A stretch of DNA of 64,000 bases. Origin: Muraenolepis orangiensis (lineage: Eukaryota > Chordata > Actinopteri > Gadiformes > Muraenolepididae). Below, in pieces: positions 26,241-63,799 of the stretch (position 1 is its first letter; each line of letters begins with the position of its first letter). Both the position numbers and the translations under genes were made by a program. The notes under the pieces were generated by a model, which saw only the letters and a program-made list of their open reading frames with translations, was not told the origin of the DNA and searched no databases. The stretch spans positions 6,780,624 through 6,844,623 of the forward strand of contig CM050999.1 in the NCBI GenBank assembly GCA_027704905.1, in the 5' to 3' direction.

Positions 26241-26404
26241 ACTCCCCTCTCTTGTCCAGAGGAACGGACCTCTCCCCAACTCCCCCCTGTATATAATTCA
26301 ATGTCTATAGTTCTGTTTACAAACCTATACAAACGGCCTATTACTGTTCGTTGAATGGTCTGTATTGGCCTACAGTCTATAGTCCCTTTTCCAAACTTAC
26401 ACAA

Positions 26405-26525
26405 GCAGGCTGTTGGAGGGCGATAGATACCTGGGTGTCCAGCTCAACAACAGACTGGATATTAACACTGAGGCTGTGGACAGAGCAGACTACTTCTTGA
26501 GGAAGCTTAGGTCCTTTAGTCAGGG
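26405..26525 (+). mobile_element. L2-like LINE RT fragment
   Basis: It translates to a stretch like RYLGVQLNNRLDINTEA then YFLRKLRSF, the end of an L2-type reverse transcriptase. Short, dead piece. Confidence 0.65.
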
Positions 26526-27082
26526 TCCCCAGGGTCATGGAATTCCTCGAAAAGTCATGGAATTTTAAAAGTAATGTAATGTAAATCTCATGTAATGTAG
26601 TTGATTCATTGAAAGTTTTGGAAAAGTCACAGAATTAGATTTTGTTGTATGTAGGGCTAATAATGAAATGATGTTATTGTTATTGTGTTATTGTATTGTA
26701 ACATTCTCATGTTAATTCCTGCAATGTGATACAGTTTCCACTTAAATGGACATATCCTATCTCGTCCGTTAGAAAAGGAACAAAGGTTGTTTCAATAATA
26801 AGGCCCAACCGGTGGAGTGACCTATGCCTATGTGTGTACCTGTAGGTTGTGAAAGGTCATTTAACCTTTAAAAGTCATGTAAAAGTTTTTAAATGGTGTC
26901 AGTGTCATAGTAACGACAGAAAGCTATAGTGCAAAAAACTTCAGTCAATTGGTTATAAACCATCTAGATAGTTAAGGCATAATTATGAGATAGTATATTA
27001 TTATTATTATTATTATTATTATTATGTTAAAGGATGGCTTTTCGACCTGATGATTGGTTCATTGGCTGTCTCTTCTTTGGCC

Positions 27083-27325
27083 CATCTCATAATTATGAGA
27101 TAGTTACGTCATAATTATGAGATAGTTACGTCATAATTATGAAATAGTTGAGTCATAATTTTGAGATAGTTACGTCATAATTATGAGATAGTTACGTCAT
27201 AATTATGAAATAGTTGAGTCATAATTATGAGATAGTTACGTCATAATTATGAGATAGTTACGTCATCATTATGAGATAGTTAAGTCATTATTATGAGATA
27301 GTAAGTGATAATTATGAGTTTTAAT
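27083..27325. repeat. ~22-bp AT-rich array, reverse sense
   Basis: Copies of CATAATTATGAGATAGTTA plus CGT, the reverse complement of the array at 25795-26240; about 840 bp separate them. Confidence 0.9.
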
Positions 27326-27329
27326 GTGA

Positions 27330-28235
27330 CAGTTTTTGTTTCAAGTGGTGGAAACGGGCTTCCATAACTGGCAGTCCTTCAATCTGGACGAGAAGCTAAG
27401 AAGAAGGAACTCCCTCCAGAAGTAGGAGCCAAACTCGAGTTGCGGGTGCAAAACCTCCCTGTCAGTGCACTCTGGGGCCAACCTACCAAGGGACATAAAA
27501 AACAATAAAAACAATATTTCTGCTCTGTAAGAATTCGGTCCTCAACAAGAGGTCTGGACAACAGAGACAGCTACGACCACTTCACCCTGACCCTTTGGGC
27601 GGCATTAAAAAACGGTGTTCTGAACGGCGTTCTGGATGGCGTTTTGTCACTTTTAACGCGTCAAATGGGTTGCATATGGCTTTCCATATTGGTCCAACTC
27701 AACAAGCATATGGCGCAGGGCAGTTTCCTTTAACTAACTAGTGCTACAGCTAGTTGGCTTTAGATTAGATTTAAGATTAGATTCAAATGTATTGTCATTG
27801 CACAGCACAAGTACAGTACAGCGAAGATAATTTAGCATCTAACCAGAGTGCAAATGTTGCAGTAAAGTGCATGGTAATATATAATTAACAGTTTACAGTT
27901 GCTAAGACAGTCTACTAGGTAGTCACTAGTGCACATGGCGGCCACAGTATCAAGCAGATTGGGGCTTTATTTGGCTAGTACAATAACGGATCTTTTCATT
28001 TTCATTTTTTATAATTGCATATTGTTTTGGGTCTTCTCCTGCTGGCCAGATGTGGGTATTGTCTGATACGGCTAAAACACTCTTATTGCTCTTAATCACA
28101 ACTTTTAATGTTGTCAATCATCACAACCTGTTGGGCTGTAGAACTACTAACTATAACCCCCACCTGTCATCTGGTAAGCAGCTTCTCCACTCACACACAG
28201 CTGCTGAGTCTGTTAAACACAGCTTTAAAGATTCG
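27330..28235. other. Non-coding stretch with a retroposon 3' remnant
   Basis: At 27767-27885, GATTAGATTCAAATGTATTG then TCATTGCACAGCACAAGTAC resembles the 3' end of the L2-like element at 41975-42060. Nothing else recognisable. Confidence 0.45.
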
Positions 28236-28385
<150 letters not shown>

Positions 28386-28424
28386 TGTACAGAGCATGTG
28401 CAGAGGGTGTGTATGCATACTAGT

Positions 28425-28444
28425 GGATTATGTAGATTATAAAT
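28425..28444 (+). promoter_or_regulatory. sag: Putative sag promoter: CRX/OTX site and TATA box
   Basis: GGATTA (reverse TAATCC, the CRX/OTX core) at 28425-28430 is followed by TATAAAT at 28438-28444. A start near 28468 would give a 5' exon ending at the donor GTACGT (28516), spliced to the acceptor TTTTTAG before 28693, six bases ahead of the ATG. Inference. Confidence 0.45.
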
Positions 28445-28536
28445 GGTTCCTAGAAATGTAAACCTTGTAGCTGTCAGGACAACAAGGAGAGCGGTCTGTG
28501 TGCATCTGTCTGTAGGTACGTGTGTGTATATGTGTG

Positions 28537-28573
<37 letters not shown>

Positions 28574-28698
28574 ATACATATATGTATGTGTGTATATATA
28601 CTGTATATGTATATATGTGTGTGTGTGTGTGTAAATGTATATACTGTATGTCTATGTGTGTTTATATATGTATATATGTATGATGTTTTTAGGTCATC

Positions 28699-36320
<7,622 letters not shown>

Positions 36321-36321
36321 C

Positions 36322-36605
36322 CTGCTGAGGCCTAGGAGACAAGATGGCCACTAGACGACACGATGGCCACTAGGAAACAATATGGCCACTAGACGACACG
36401 ATGGCCACTAGGAAACAATATGGCCACTAGGAGACCACATTGCCACGTGGAGACAGTATGGCCACTAGGAGAAAAGTTAGCCACTAGGAGCCTATATGGC
36501 CACTAGGAGACATGTTAGCCACTAGGAGACAAGATGGCCCCTAGGAGACATTATGGCCACTTGGAGACAAGATAGCCACTAGGTGACAAGATGACCATGA
36601 GGACA
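36322..36605. repeat. ~20-bp minisatellite in the sag 3' UTR
   Basis: Copies of GATGGCCACTAGGAGACAA begin within a few bases of the stop codon and lie before both poly-A signals. Confidence 0.85.
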
Positions 36606-36884
36606 CAAGCTGGGTCACTCAATCTTTAGTATATTGTTACCATGGTGACGGGAAAGCCTTTATAACAGTTTAAGGGAATAAAGAGATGAGCCAATCAGGA
36701 CGGAGATATGCAAATGCCCTGCATCCCCAGAAGATTAATGTGTAGTATGAGCTCACCAATAAACACTGTTCATGACTGTTTTACATATGGCTCTTGTCTT
36801 TCTCTATAACCCTTTATCAGCCTTGATGTGCAGCCTTTTTTGCTGATCTTTCATTCAAGAAGTTTTTTTCTAAATAACAAACTT

Positions 36885-37488
36885 ACAACCACAGTCTGCT
36901 ACTGGTTCTGCTGGTCGCTGCCCAGTACAACCACAGTCTGCTACTGGTTCTACTGGGAGCTGCCCAGTACAACCACAGTCTGCTACTGGTTCTACTGGGA
37001 GCTGTCCAGTACAACCACAGTCTGCTACTGGTTCTACTGGGAGCTGTCCAGTTCAACCACAGTCTGCTACTGGTTCTACTGGGAGCTGCCCATTACAACC
37101 ACAGTCTAATACTGGTTCTACTGGGAGCTGCCAGTACAACCACAGTCTGCTACTGGTTCTACTGGGAGCTGTCCAGTACAACCACAGTCTTCTACTGGTT
37201 CTACTGGGAGCTGCCAGTATAACCACAGTCTGCTACTGGTTCTACTGGGAGCTGCCCAGTACAACCACAGTCTGCTACTGGTTCTACTGGGAGCTGCCAG
37301 TACAACCACAGTCTGCTACTGGTTCTCCTGGGAGCTGCCCAGTACAACCACAGTCTGCTACTGGTTCTACTGGGAGCTGTCCAGTACAACCACAGTCTGC
37401 TACTGGTTCTACTGGGAGCTGCCCAGTACAACCACAGTCTCCTACTGGTACTACTGGGAGCTGCCAGTACAACCACAGTTATTTTGTT
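36885..37488. repeat. 42-bp minisatellite between sag and the otolin-like gene
   Basis: About 14 copies of ACAACCACAGTCTGCTACTG plus GTTCTACTGGGAGCTGCCCAGT (41-42 bp). Open frames through it are an effect of the repeat. Confidence 0.92.
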
Positions 37489-37589
37489 ATTTTAAATGTG
37501 ACTCATCAGGTGACCTCAGTCTTTGTCCTGGAGATCTGGGGGGGGGGGTCTGCTGTCCCCATCCGGGGAGCATCAGATAACCGAGGCTA

Positions 37590-38045
37590 CCGGGAGTATC
37601 TCTAACTAACTACAGGTTTACCAGAGTATCTCTGTAACTTATTAGAGATAACTAACTAAAAGTTTACCAGAGTATCTCTGTAACTAACTAGAGATATACC
37701 ACAGTATCTCTATAACTAAGTACTTATATTAGAGTATCTCTGTAACTGACTAGAGGTTTACCAGAGTATCTCTGTAACTAACTAGAGGTTTACCAGAGTA
37801 TCTCTGTAACTAACTACTGATATTAGAGTATCTCTGTAACTAACTAGAGGTTTACCAGAGTATCTCTGTAACTAACTAGAGGTTTACCAGAGTATCTCTG
37901 TAACTAACTAGAGGTTACCAGAGTATCTCTGTAACTAACTAGAGGTTTACCAGAGTATCTCTGTAACTAACTACTGATATTAGAGTATCTCTGTAACTAA
38001 CTAGAGATATACCAGAGTATCTCTGTGACTAACAAGAGATATAGT
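37590..38045. repeat. ~30-bp minisatellite GAGTATCTCTGTAACTAACT
   Basis: About 14 units of GAGTATCTCTGTAACTAACT with AGAGGTTTACCA or ACTGATATTA spacers, ending in (AT)n at 38044-38068. Confidence 0.9.
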
Positions 38046-38499
38046 ATATATATATATATATATATATGTAGTTAGTTATAGTAACTAACTACATGTATAA
38101 AGGGCTAGATAGAAAGGAGTAAGAAAATTAGTCTTGTTATGCTAAAGCTTGGAGAAAACATCTTTCTTTAATGCAGTTATTCCCAAAGGAACACATTACA
38201 CATAAAATACGAATCATTCAAAAGTTTGGACCAACAGAGAAACGGTTGAAATAGAATATATTATAGTTTGACTTCCTCAGACCAACTGGTACTGCTACGC
38301 AAAGGAAGCTAAAGGTCAATATCCCCTCTGTAGTCTACTGAGGATATCTCTGAATGAAGCTCAGTGCCCCTCTGATGTTGAGGTAGCTACAGAGAACAGA
38401 CACACTTTGCTCAACTTTCAGGGAGTATTGGATGCAGCGATTGGTCAGTCGGTGGTGTGTATTCTTCACGGTGTCTATTGGTGGCCCAGCGATGTCCTC

Positions 38500-40701
38500 C
38501 TATTTTCCGGAGCCAGTGGTGTCGGGGGGGCTGGTGGGACCCGGGAGCTCACCCCAGCTGTAGGTGCCCCCTGTCGCGGCGGCGGGTATTGTCTGCCTGA
38601 GCTCCGCCATGTAGCAGGAGTCCGGGTGGAGCAGGAACCCGGAGAAGGTGCTGCTGGTCTCGTGGCTGGTGAACATGCCGTTGGACAGCTCGTCCTTGAC
38701 CTGCAGCCAGACCTCGTCTCCCCGCGCCAGTTGCAGCACCAGCTGTTGTGAGGCGAGGCCCAGATGCTGCTGTGTGGTCTTCACCACAGGCAAGTAGTTG
38801 TGGAACAGGCCCACCTTGAGCATGCGGCCGTACACCGCCAGGGTGTAGCTGAAGACGTAGGTGCCGTTGACGGGGGCGGTGTAGATGCCCGTCAGGGCGC
38901 CGTAGTGGCCCTGCAGGTTGCTGAGGACCTGACTGAAAGACACAGGCATGTTGGGGGGCGGGAAAGAGGCCTTCAGGCCCATGGAGAAGGAGGATTGGAT
39001 GGCCGGCATGCAGGGCCCCGGGGCCCCCATCATCCCCGCGTCGCCCATATCCCCCTTCGTACCATCCCCCCCGACCTCGCCCTTGGAGCCGGCCGGGCCC
39101 TCCATGCCACTAACTCCCGTCATCCCTGGGGGGCCTGTTCCCCCGTCTTCACAGGAGCAGTCTCCCTCGGGCCCCGCCTCCCCCTGCGGCCCTGGTGATC
39201 CAGCGGACCCCGTGGGTCCCAGGGTTCCAGGGTCTCCCTTGGGGCCGCCGGCCCCTGCTAGTTCCGTGGGGCCTGGCAGCCCTCTGGGGCCCGCGGACCC
39301 AGGTAGACCGGGTCTTCCCGGAGGCCCCTCCACCGCTTCGCAGGACTCAGGACACACCCCCTCCTCCCCTTTGGTCCCCACATCCCCAGACGAGCCTTCC
39401 ACACCGGCCACGCCCTTTTCACCTGGGAAACACAGGTCAGGGGTCAGGTTTCACGTCTCGAGGCCAGGGGTCACATCTAGAGGTCAGTCACTCACCTTTA
39501 TATCCTCCCTGTCCTTTGGGCCCCAGGGGGCCCTCAGGGCCAAGGTCACCTTTAGGGCCCCCGTCTCCCTTCTGTCCTGAACACACACACACACACACAC
39601 ACACAAAGTCAACACAGTAATCTCTCGGGGGGGTCTGAACATCACATGACATATCATGTGACGATGTGACCTCAGGAGTTACCTTTGAGTCCCTGTAGCC
39701 CCGTGAACCCTGGTGGACCTCTGAAGCCGGTCAGTCCTCTCCTGCCGGGGCTCCCAGGTCTGCCTGGGGGGGGGGGGGGGGGCATCAGTACAACACCTGC
39801 TTAACACTTAACAGCCCCTGCACTTTGAGTGGGGAAGATAGGGTGAAAGGTATTGAGAGAGGAGAGGGGAGAGGAGTGGAAAGAAAAGGGAGAGAAGAGA
39901 GCAGCGGGGAGGAGAGAGGTGAAGATAGATAGTAGAAAGGAGGAGAGGGAGTATACAAGGTAGGAGAGGAAGAAGGAGAGATGGGCCGAGGAGAAAAGGG
40001 GGAGGGGAGGAGAAGAAACTGAGGAGAGATGAGAGGAGGAGAGGAGAGAAGAGGGAGGGAGCAGAGAGAGGAGAAACAGTAAGGGGTTAAAAGAAGAGGG
40101 GGAGAGGAGGGAGGAGAGGATAGAGAGGAGAGACAAGAGGAGAGATGAGGGAGTGGAGGAGAGGAGACGCGAGATGGAGAGAAGAGAGAGAGGGGAGGGG
40201 AGGAGAGGAGAGGAGAGGAGAAGACAGGAGCAAAGGGGGAGCACCTGCTTAACACTTTCAACACCCCCTGCACTGTGAATGGGGTTGAGGATGGGTGAGT
40301 GGTTTGTGAGTGGGGGTGAGAAGGGACGTACCTGGAAGTCCTCTCTCCCCCATGTCTCCCTTGGGGCCGTGGGTCCCCTTACAGTGGGAGCAGATGCAGA
40401 ACCAGGGGACCTGGTCCGCTGTCGGGGGGATGGGCGAGTTCAGCAGCATCTGACAGTACGCATCCGTCACCTCCCCCCCCGGGAAGGTCATGTTGTAACC
40501 CATGTCTCCGTCAAACATCCTCCCCCCGAGATCATCCGCCCCGAGGGGGGGGGGGGAGTTGAGGAGCTGGTCGTGGCCGGTGGGGAAAGAGAGATCAATG
40601 AACGTGGAGTCAGGGGGCGAAGGATCAGTGGGCGTTGGCTCAGGCATCACCGTCGTTACCGACAAGAAGAGGAGCTGCAAGAACATCGCGAAAATACTCA
40701 T
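38500..40701 (-). CDS. otol1: Otolin-like short-chain collagen with C-terminal C1q domain (4 coding exons)
   Basis: Minus-strand exons: 40332-40701, 39683-39763, 39496-39576, 38500-39422; 484 aa, close to otolin-1. Otolin is a secreted inner-ear collagen of the otolith matrix. An N-terminal signal peptide (MSIFAMFLQLLFLSVTTVM) is followed by an acidic/proline region with an NMT glycosylation site and a cysteine pair (WFCICSHCKG). Then come Gly-X-Y repeats (GPKGDMGERGLPG to about residue 320), broken by CPESCEAVEG and CSCEDGG, and a C1q domain of about 130 residues (MGLKASFPPPNMPVSF, NGTYVFSYTLAV, FSGFLLHPD). The SFPPPN...GTYVFSY pattern is close to otolin, but other C1q-collagens cannot be fully excluded. 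The exons that encode collagen are 81 bp, typical of collagens. The acceptor of the first coding exon directly touches the ATG, so a 5' untranslated exon exists. It is transcribed against sag and dgkd. Confidence 0.82.
39775..40240 (-). repeat. GGAGA purine array in the otolin-like intron 2
   Basis: On the sense (minus) strand it is a long CTCTCC pyrimidine array. It is flanked by a duplicated ~50-bp segment (ACCTGCTTAACACTT at about 39795 and 40242). Confidence 0.85.
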
Positions 40702-41222
40702 CTGGAGAGAGGAGAGGAGGGAGGAGCGAGGAGAGAGGTGGGAGGGAGGAGAGGAGAGATGAGAAGAGGAGAGGAGGGAGGAGAAGAAAGAGAAGAAAGG
40801 AGAGGATGGATCAGAGGGGGGAGAGGAGAGGAGAGGACAAGAGAGAGGAAAGAGGACAAAAGAGGACAGGAGAGAAGAGTAGAAGAGGAGAGAGGAGAGA
40901 TGGGCAGAGAAGATAAGAGTGGGCGAGAGAGGAGAAGACCAGAGAAAAAGGGGAGGGGAGGAGAAGAGACAGAGGAGAGATGAGAGGAAATGGAGTGGGG
41001 AATAAAGGAGAGAGGAGAGGAGATGGGGGTGAGCAGAGGGGACCCGATAAGGAGAGAGGAGAGAAGAGAGACGGGGAGAGGAGAATGGGAGAGGAGAGAC
41101 AAGGGGAGAGGAGGGAGAAGGGGAGAGGAGAAAAGAGGGACGAGAGAGGAGAGATGAGAGGAGAAGAGAGAGGAGGCAGAAGGGTGAGGAGCGGGAGGAA
41201 ATCGGAGAGAAAGCAGAGAATA
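40702..41222 (-). repeat. Pyrimidine-rich (sense) array filling the otolin-like 5' intron
   Basis: More than 500 bp of GAGAGGAGAGG repeat on the plus strand, i.e. continuous polypyrimidine up to the CTCCAG acceptor at the start codon. Confidence 0.85.
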
Positions 41223-41318
41223 TATATGGACATTAATTGCTGACACGTATATATATTGAATTGATTATTGATCGGCTATCATGGACGCATTCACACACAG
41301 CTCTCCCCTCCTACTCAC

Positions 41319-41389
41319 CCTGCCTTGTGTCCTGATGTCTGGTCCTCAGGTGAGTTGGAGATCACCTGCAGGAAAAGCATCTTATACCC
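41319..41389 (-). promoter_or_regulatory. otol1: Putative otolin-like promoter (TATA box) and 5' untranslated exon
   Basis: On the minus strand GGGTATAAG (41381-41389) is preceded by the GC-rich GTGGGCGGAGCC. A short exon of about 37 nt, from about 41355 to 41319, ends at the donor GTGAGT (41313-41318). It can splice to the acceptor at 40702. Confidence 0.55.
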
Positions 41390-41410
41390 TGCCCACACCA
41401 GGCTCCGCCC

Positions 41411-41413
<3 letters not shown>

Positions 41414-41486
<73 letters not shown>
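41414..41486. repeat. (TG)n microsatellite
   Basis: About 36 TG units upstream of the otolin-like TATA box. (AC)n at 41720-41762 and (AAT)n at 41796-41848 follow. Confidence 0.95.
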
Positions 41487-41488
<2 letters not shown>

Positions 41489-41794
41489 CATCATCTGGCT
41501 GGTGTTGATGTGCAGAAGCCTCTGTCTCTATGGTTCAGGGTGTGTCCGTATGAGCTGGGCTGAGCGGGAACAGAAGGGTTGACCTCGGAGGCTGCCAGGA
41601 TCATAAAGGCGTGTAAGAGGAGCCGGCCTGGGAACCATAGGAGGAGGTCTTTAAAGGCGTCCTCCTGGGACCTGGCAAGGAGGTCACATTGCGTCTTCAT
41701 CTGACAGGACGTATCATATAAACACACACACGCACACACACATACACACACACACACACACACCACAGAGGTACAGGTAAACAAGAGTTCAGAC

Positions 41795-41848
<54 letters not shown>

Positions 41849-41969
41849 GTGATAGTGATAGTAATCATGAAGTGTTCAAATACATTTTGAGTTGATTGTG
41901 TTGCCAGGAAAAATATCATCTTACTAAAGTTAAAATCAGTAAGATCATCTTTGGAAGGACTTGAAGGGG

Positions 41970-42765
41970 AAGTCAAGTCAAGTCCAGTTTATTGTCACTT
42001 CACAGTTTACACAAGTATAAAGCAGTGAGTGAAAATCTTATGTGCAATACCCGACGACAGACAGCAGTTATAAAAATAAGATAAAATAGAATAAAAACAG
42101 AATAGATAAAAAAATATATATATATATATATCGGCACAGAAAAAGAGCAATATGTATATATAAATCAATGTAATAAAATATACATTGTTATATGCTATAC
42201 GCCCTTGTTCAGCAGCCTGATGGCCTGACTGTGGAAGCTATCTCTCAGTCTATTTGTACGGCACTTGATACTGCGGTATCGCCTGGCTGACGGTAACAGT
42301 GAGTACAGTTGGTGACTGGGGTGGGCAATGTCTTTATGATGCGTTTGGCCTTGGCCACGCACCGCTGGTTGTATATATTCAGGAGGGAGGGGAGTTCACC
42401 TCCAACGATATACTGGGCCGTCCGCACCACTCTTTGAAGCGCTCTGCGCTCGAGTGCGGTGCAGTTCCCGTACCAGGCGGTGATACACCCTGTAAGAACA
42501 CTCTCCATGGTGCCGGTGTAGAATGTTCTCAGGATGCGGGGGCCCATGCTGAATTTCCTCAGACGCCTGAGGAAATACAGCCGTTGTTGGGCCCTTTTCA
42601 CCACGTGTGTGGTGTGCGTGGACCATGTGAGGTCCTCGGAGATGTGCACGCCGAGGAACTTGAAGCTGCTGACCCTCTCTACTGCAACATCGTTGATGGA
42701 GATAGGGCTGTGCTCTCCCCTCTGCTTCCTGTAGTCCACCATCAGCTCCTTGGTCTTAGGAGGAG
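41970..42765 (-). mobile_element. L2-clade LINE, 3' third
   Basis: The minus strand has a 165-codon open frame: KFLGVHISEDLTWSTHT, RLYFLRRLRKFSM, FYTGTMESVLTGCITAWYGN, RRALQRVVRTAQYIVGG. This is the C-terminal RT region of L2-type elements and continues upstream (MVDYRKQRG). The 3' untranslated part (TTTATTGTCACTTCACAG) starts at about 41980. The upstream side is cut at about 42765 by the minisatellite. The frame is better preserved than in the other copies. Confidence 0.88.
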
Positions 42766-43705
42766 GTAAGTTGGAGGTCAGTTAAAGGGGAGGTGGGCGT
42801 GAGTTGGAGAAGAAGGTGAGTTGGAGGGGAGGAGGTGAGTTTGAGGGGATGAGGTGAGTTGGAGGGGAGGAGGTGAGTTGAAGGGAATGAGGTGAGTTGG
42901 AGGGGATGAGGTGAGTTGGAGGGGGAGGTGAGTTTGAGGGGAGGAGGTGAGTTTGAGGGGAGGAGGTGAGTTTGAGGGGAGGAGGTGAGTTTGAGGGGAG
43001 GAGGTGAGTTGGAGGGGAGGAGGTGAGTTGGAGGGGAGGAAGGTGAGTTGGAGGAGGAGGTGAGTTGGAGGAGGTGCGTTTGAGGGGATGAGGTGAGATG
43101 GAGGAGGAGGTGCGTTTGAGGGGATGAGGTGAGTTGGAGGGGAGGAGGAGAGTTGAAGGGGAGGAGGTGAGTTGAAGGAGGAGGTGAGTTTGAGGGGAGG
43201 AGGTGAGTTGGAGGAGGAGGTGAGCTGGAGGAAAGGAGATGAGCTGGAGGAAAGGAGGAGAGGAGTTGAAGGAGGAGGTGAGTTTGAGGGGATGAGGTGA
43301 GATGGAGGAGGAGGTGCGTTTGAGGGGATGAGGTGAGTTGGAGGGGAGGAGGAGAGTTGAAGGGGAGGAGGTGAGTTGAAGGAGGAGGTGAGTTTGAGGG
43401 GAGGAGGTGAGTTGGAGGAGGAGGTGAGCTGGAGGAAAGGAGATGAGCTGGAGGAAAGGAGGAGAGGAGTTGAAGGAGGAGGTGAGTTTGAGGAGGTGAG
43501 GTGGAGAGGAGGAGGTGATTTGGAGGAGGTGAGTTTGAGGAGGTGAGTTGGAGAGGAGGAGATGAGTTGGAGAGGAGGAGGTGATCTGGAGGGGAGGAGG
43601 TGATTTGGAGGGGAGAAGGTGATTTGGAAGAGGAGGTGAGTTTGAGGGGATGAGGTGAGTTGGAGGGGAGGAGGTGAGTTGGAGGAGGAGGTGAGTTTGA
43701 GGGAC
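42766..43705. repeat. GGAGGTGAGTTGGAGGGGA minisatellite
   Basis: About 45 units of 18-22 bp, with a higher-order ~180-bp duplication (43060-43270 against 43265-43475). Confidence 0.92.
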
Positions 43706-43749
43706 AGACAGACAGACAGACAGACATTAATGTTTCTGATGGCGGAACG

Positions 43750-44430
43750 GGTGGTAGTGGACAGGTGAGCAGGTTGGAGAGGTGACAGGTGAGCAGGTGG
43801 AGAGGTGACAGGTGAGCAGGTGGAGAGGTGAGCAGGTGGGCAGGTGGAGAGGTGGGCAGGTGAGCAGGTGGACAGGTGAGCAGGTGGGCAGGTGGAGAGG
43901 TGGACAGGTGGAGAGGTGGGCAGGTGGAGAGGTGGGCAGGTGAGCAGGTGAGCAGGTGGAGAGGTGGGCAGGTGAGCAGGTGGGCAGGTGAGCAGGTGGG
44001 CAGGTGGAGAGGTGGGCAGGTGAGCAGGTGGGCAGGTGAGCAGGTGGGCAGGTGGAGAGGTGGGCAGGTGGAGAGGTGGGCAGGTGAGCAGGTGGGCAGG
44101 TGAGCAGGTGGGCAGGTGAGCAGGTGGGCAGGTGAGCAGGTGGACAGGTGGAGAGGTGGGCAGGTGAGCAGGTGGGCAGGTGAGCAGGTGGGCAGGTGGA
44201 GAGGTGGGCAGGTGGGCAGGTGAGCAGGTGGGCAGGTGAGCAGGTGAGCAGGTGGAGAGGTGGGCAGGTGGAGAGGTGGGCAGGTGAGCAGGTGGAGAGG
44301 TGAGCAGGTGGACAGGTGGAGAGGTGGGCAGGTGAGCAGGTGGACAGGTGAGGAGGGGGACAGGTGAGCAGGTGGACAGGTGAGGAGGTGGAAAGGTGAG
44401 CAGGTGGACAGGTGAGGAGGTGGACAGTAG
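43750..44430. repeat. CAGGTGAGCAGGTGG minisatellite upstream of dgkd
   Basis: About 70 copies of a 10-bp unit (GCAGGTGAGC, GCAGGTGGGC, AGAGGTGG, ACAGGTGG). Most contain the E-box CAGGTG. The minus-strand open frames of 564 and 565 codons across 42756-44475 come from this and the preceding array. Confidence 0.92.
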
Positions 44431-44483
44431 GACTGTAGACAACCTACCAATTTGAAACCTGAAGAATATCTTCATGATAATCT

Positions 44484-44511
44484 CCCAGGAGTCTCATGTT
44501 AGACTCCTGGG
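44484..44511. repeat. 11-bp-arm hairpin
   Basis: CCCAGGAGTCT, loop CATGTT, AGACTCCTGGG; located 430 bp upstream of the dgkd start. Its role is unknown. Confidence 0.75.
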
Positions 44512-44855
44512 TGAGATGACGGGGGACCCACTGTGTGTGCATCCCTGTGTTGTGCTGACACTACCTGTTTTTAAAACCTTTCAGAGCACAAAGAGCAGGG
44601 ACCACTGACCGCCACACCTCAATCCTGACCCATTTCCCTTAACTCCCCACCACACGCACCACGACCCCACCCCTGAACCGGACACCGCCCTATAACCACC
44701 CAGTATTGTAGCCTACGTCTTTATATCAATAAATAGATACATTATTAATTCATTAACTCTTTGACCACCATAGCAGGGACAGCAGGGTTCACTTTTCACA
44801 TAGTGTGATGATGAGTGATGATTTTGGTTGTTGTAGCTGTATTGCTCCTGAGCCG

Positions 44856-44869
44856 CCACTGGGTGGCGC
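44856..44869 (+). promoter_or_regulatory. CTCF-like motif in the dgkd 5' region (one mismatch)
   Basis: CCACTGGGTGGCGC differs from the CTCF core at one position (A to G at position 6). It is 72 bp upstream of the dgkd ATG. Weak support. Confidence 0.35.
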
Positions 44870-44940
44870 TCGCCCCCTGTGGGTCCCCCCCCCCCGCCCC
44901 CCGTCAGTGAGTGGAGCCCCTGGGGTCTGGTGGTTGCAGG

Positions 44941-63624
<18,684 letters not shown>

Positions 63625-63799
63625 GTAAGCATATGTCTGCCTGCATATTGCCTGTCTGTCTCTCATATGGATGTGTGCTTTACAAATAGTCATAGGTGAC
63701 ATGGTAGTAGCACTTTTCATGTTTTTCTATGGTGTATTTTACAGTATCTTACCATTTCATTTCTGAATTGTGATTGTATGGAGGTTAAAGTTTAACTGA

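Noticed and set aside
38948..39620. Plus-strand frames over the otolin-like exons
   Set aside because: Antisense shadow of Gly-X-Y codons (GGN/CCN), which leaves the opposite strand open.
42756..44475. Overlapping minus-strand open frames of 564-565 codons, Pro/Ser/Leu-rich
   Set aside because: They translate GGAGGTGAGTTGG and CAGGTGAG minisatellites; two frames are open at once and there are no domains.
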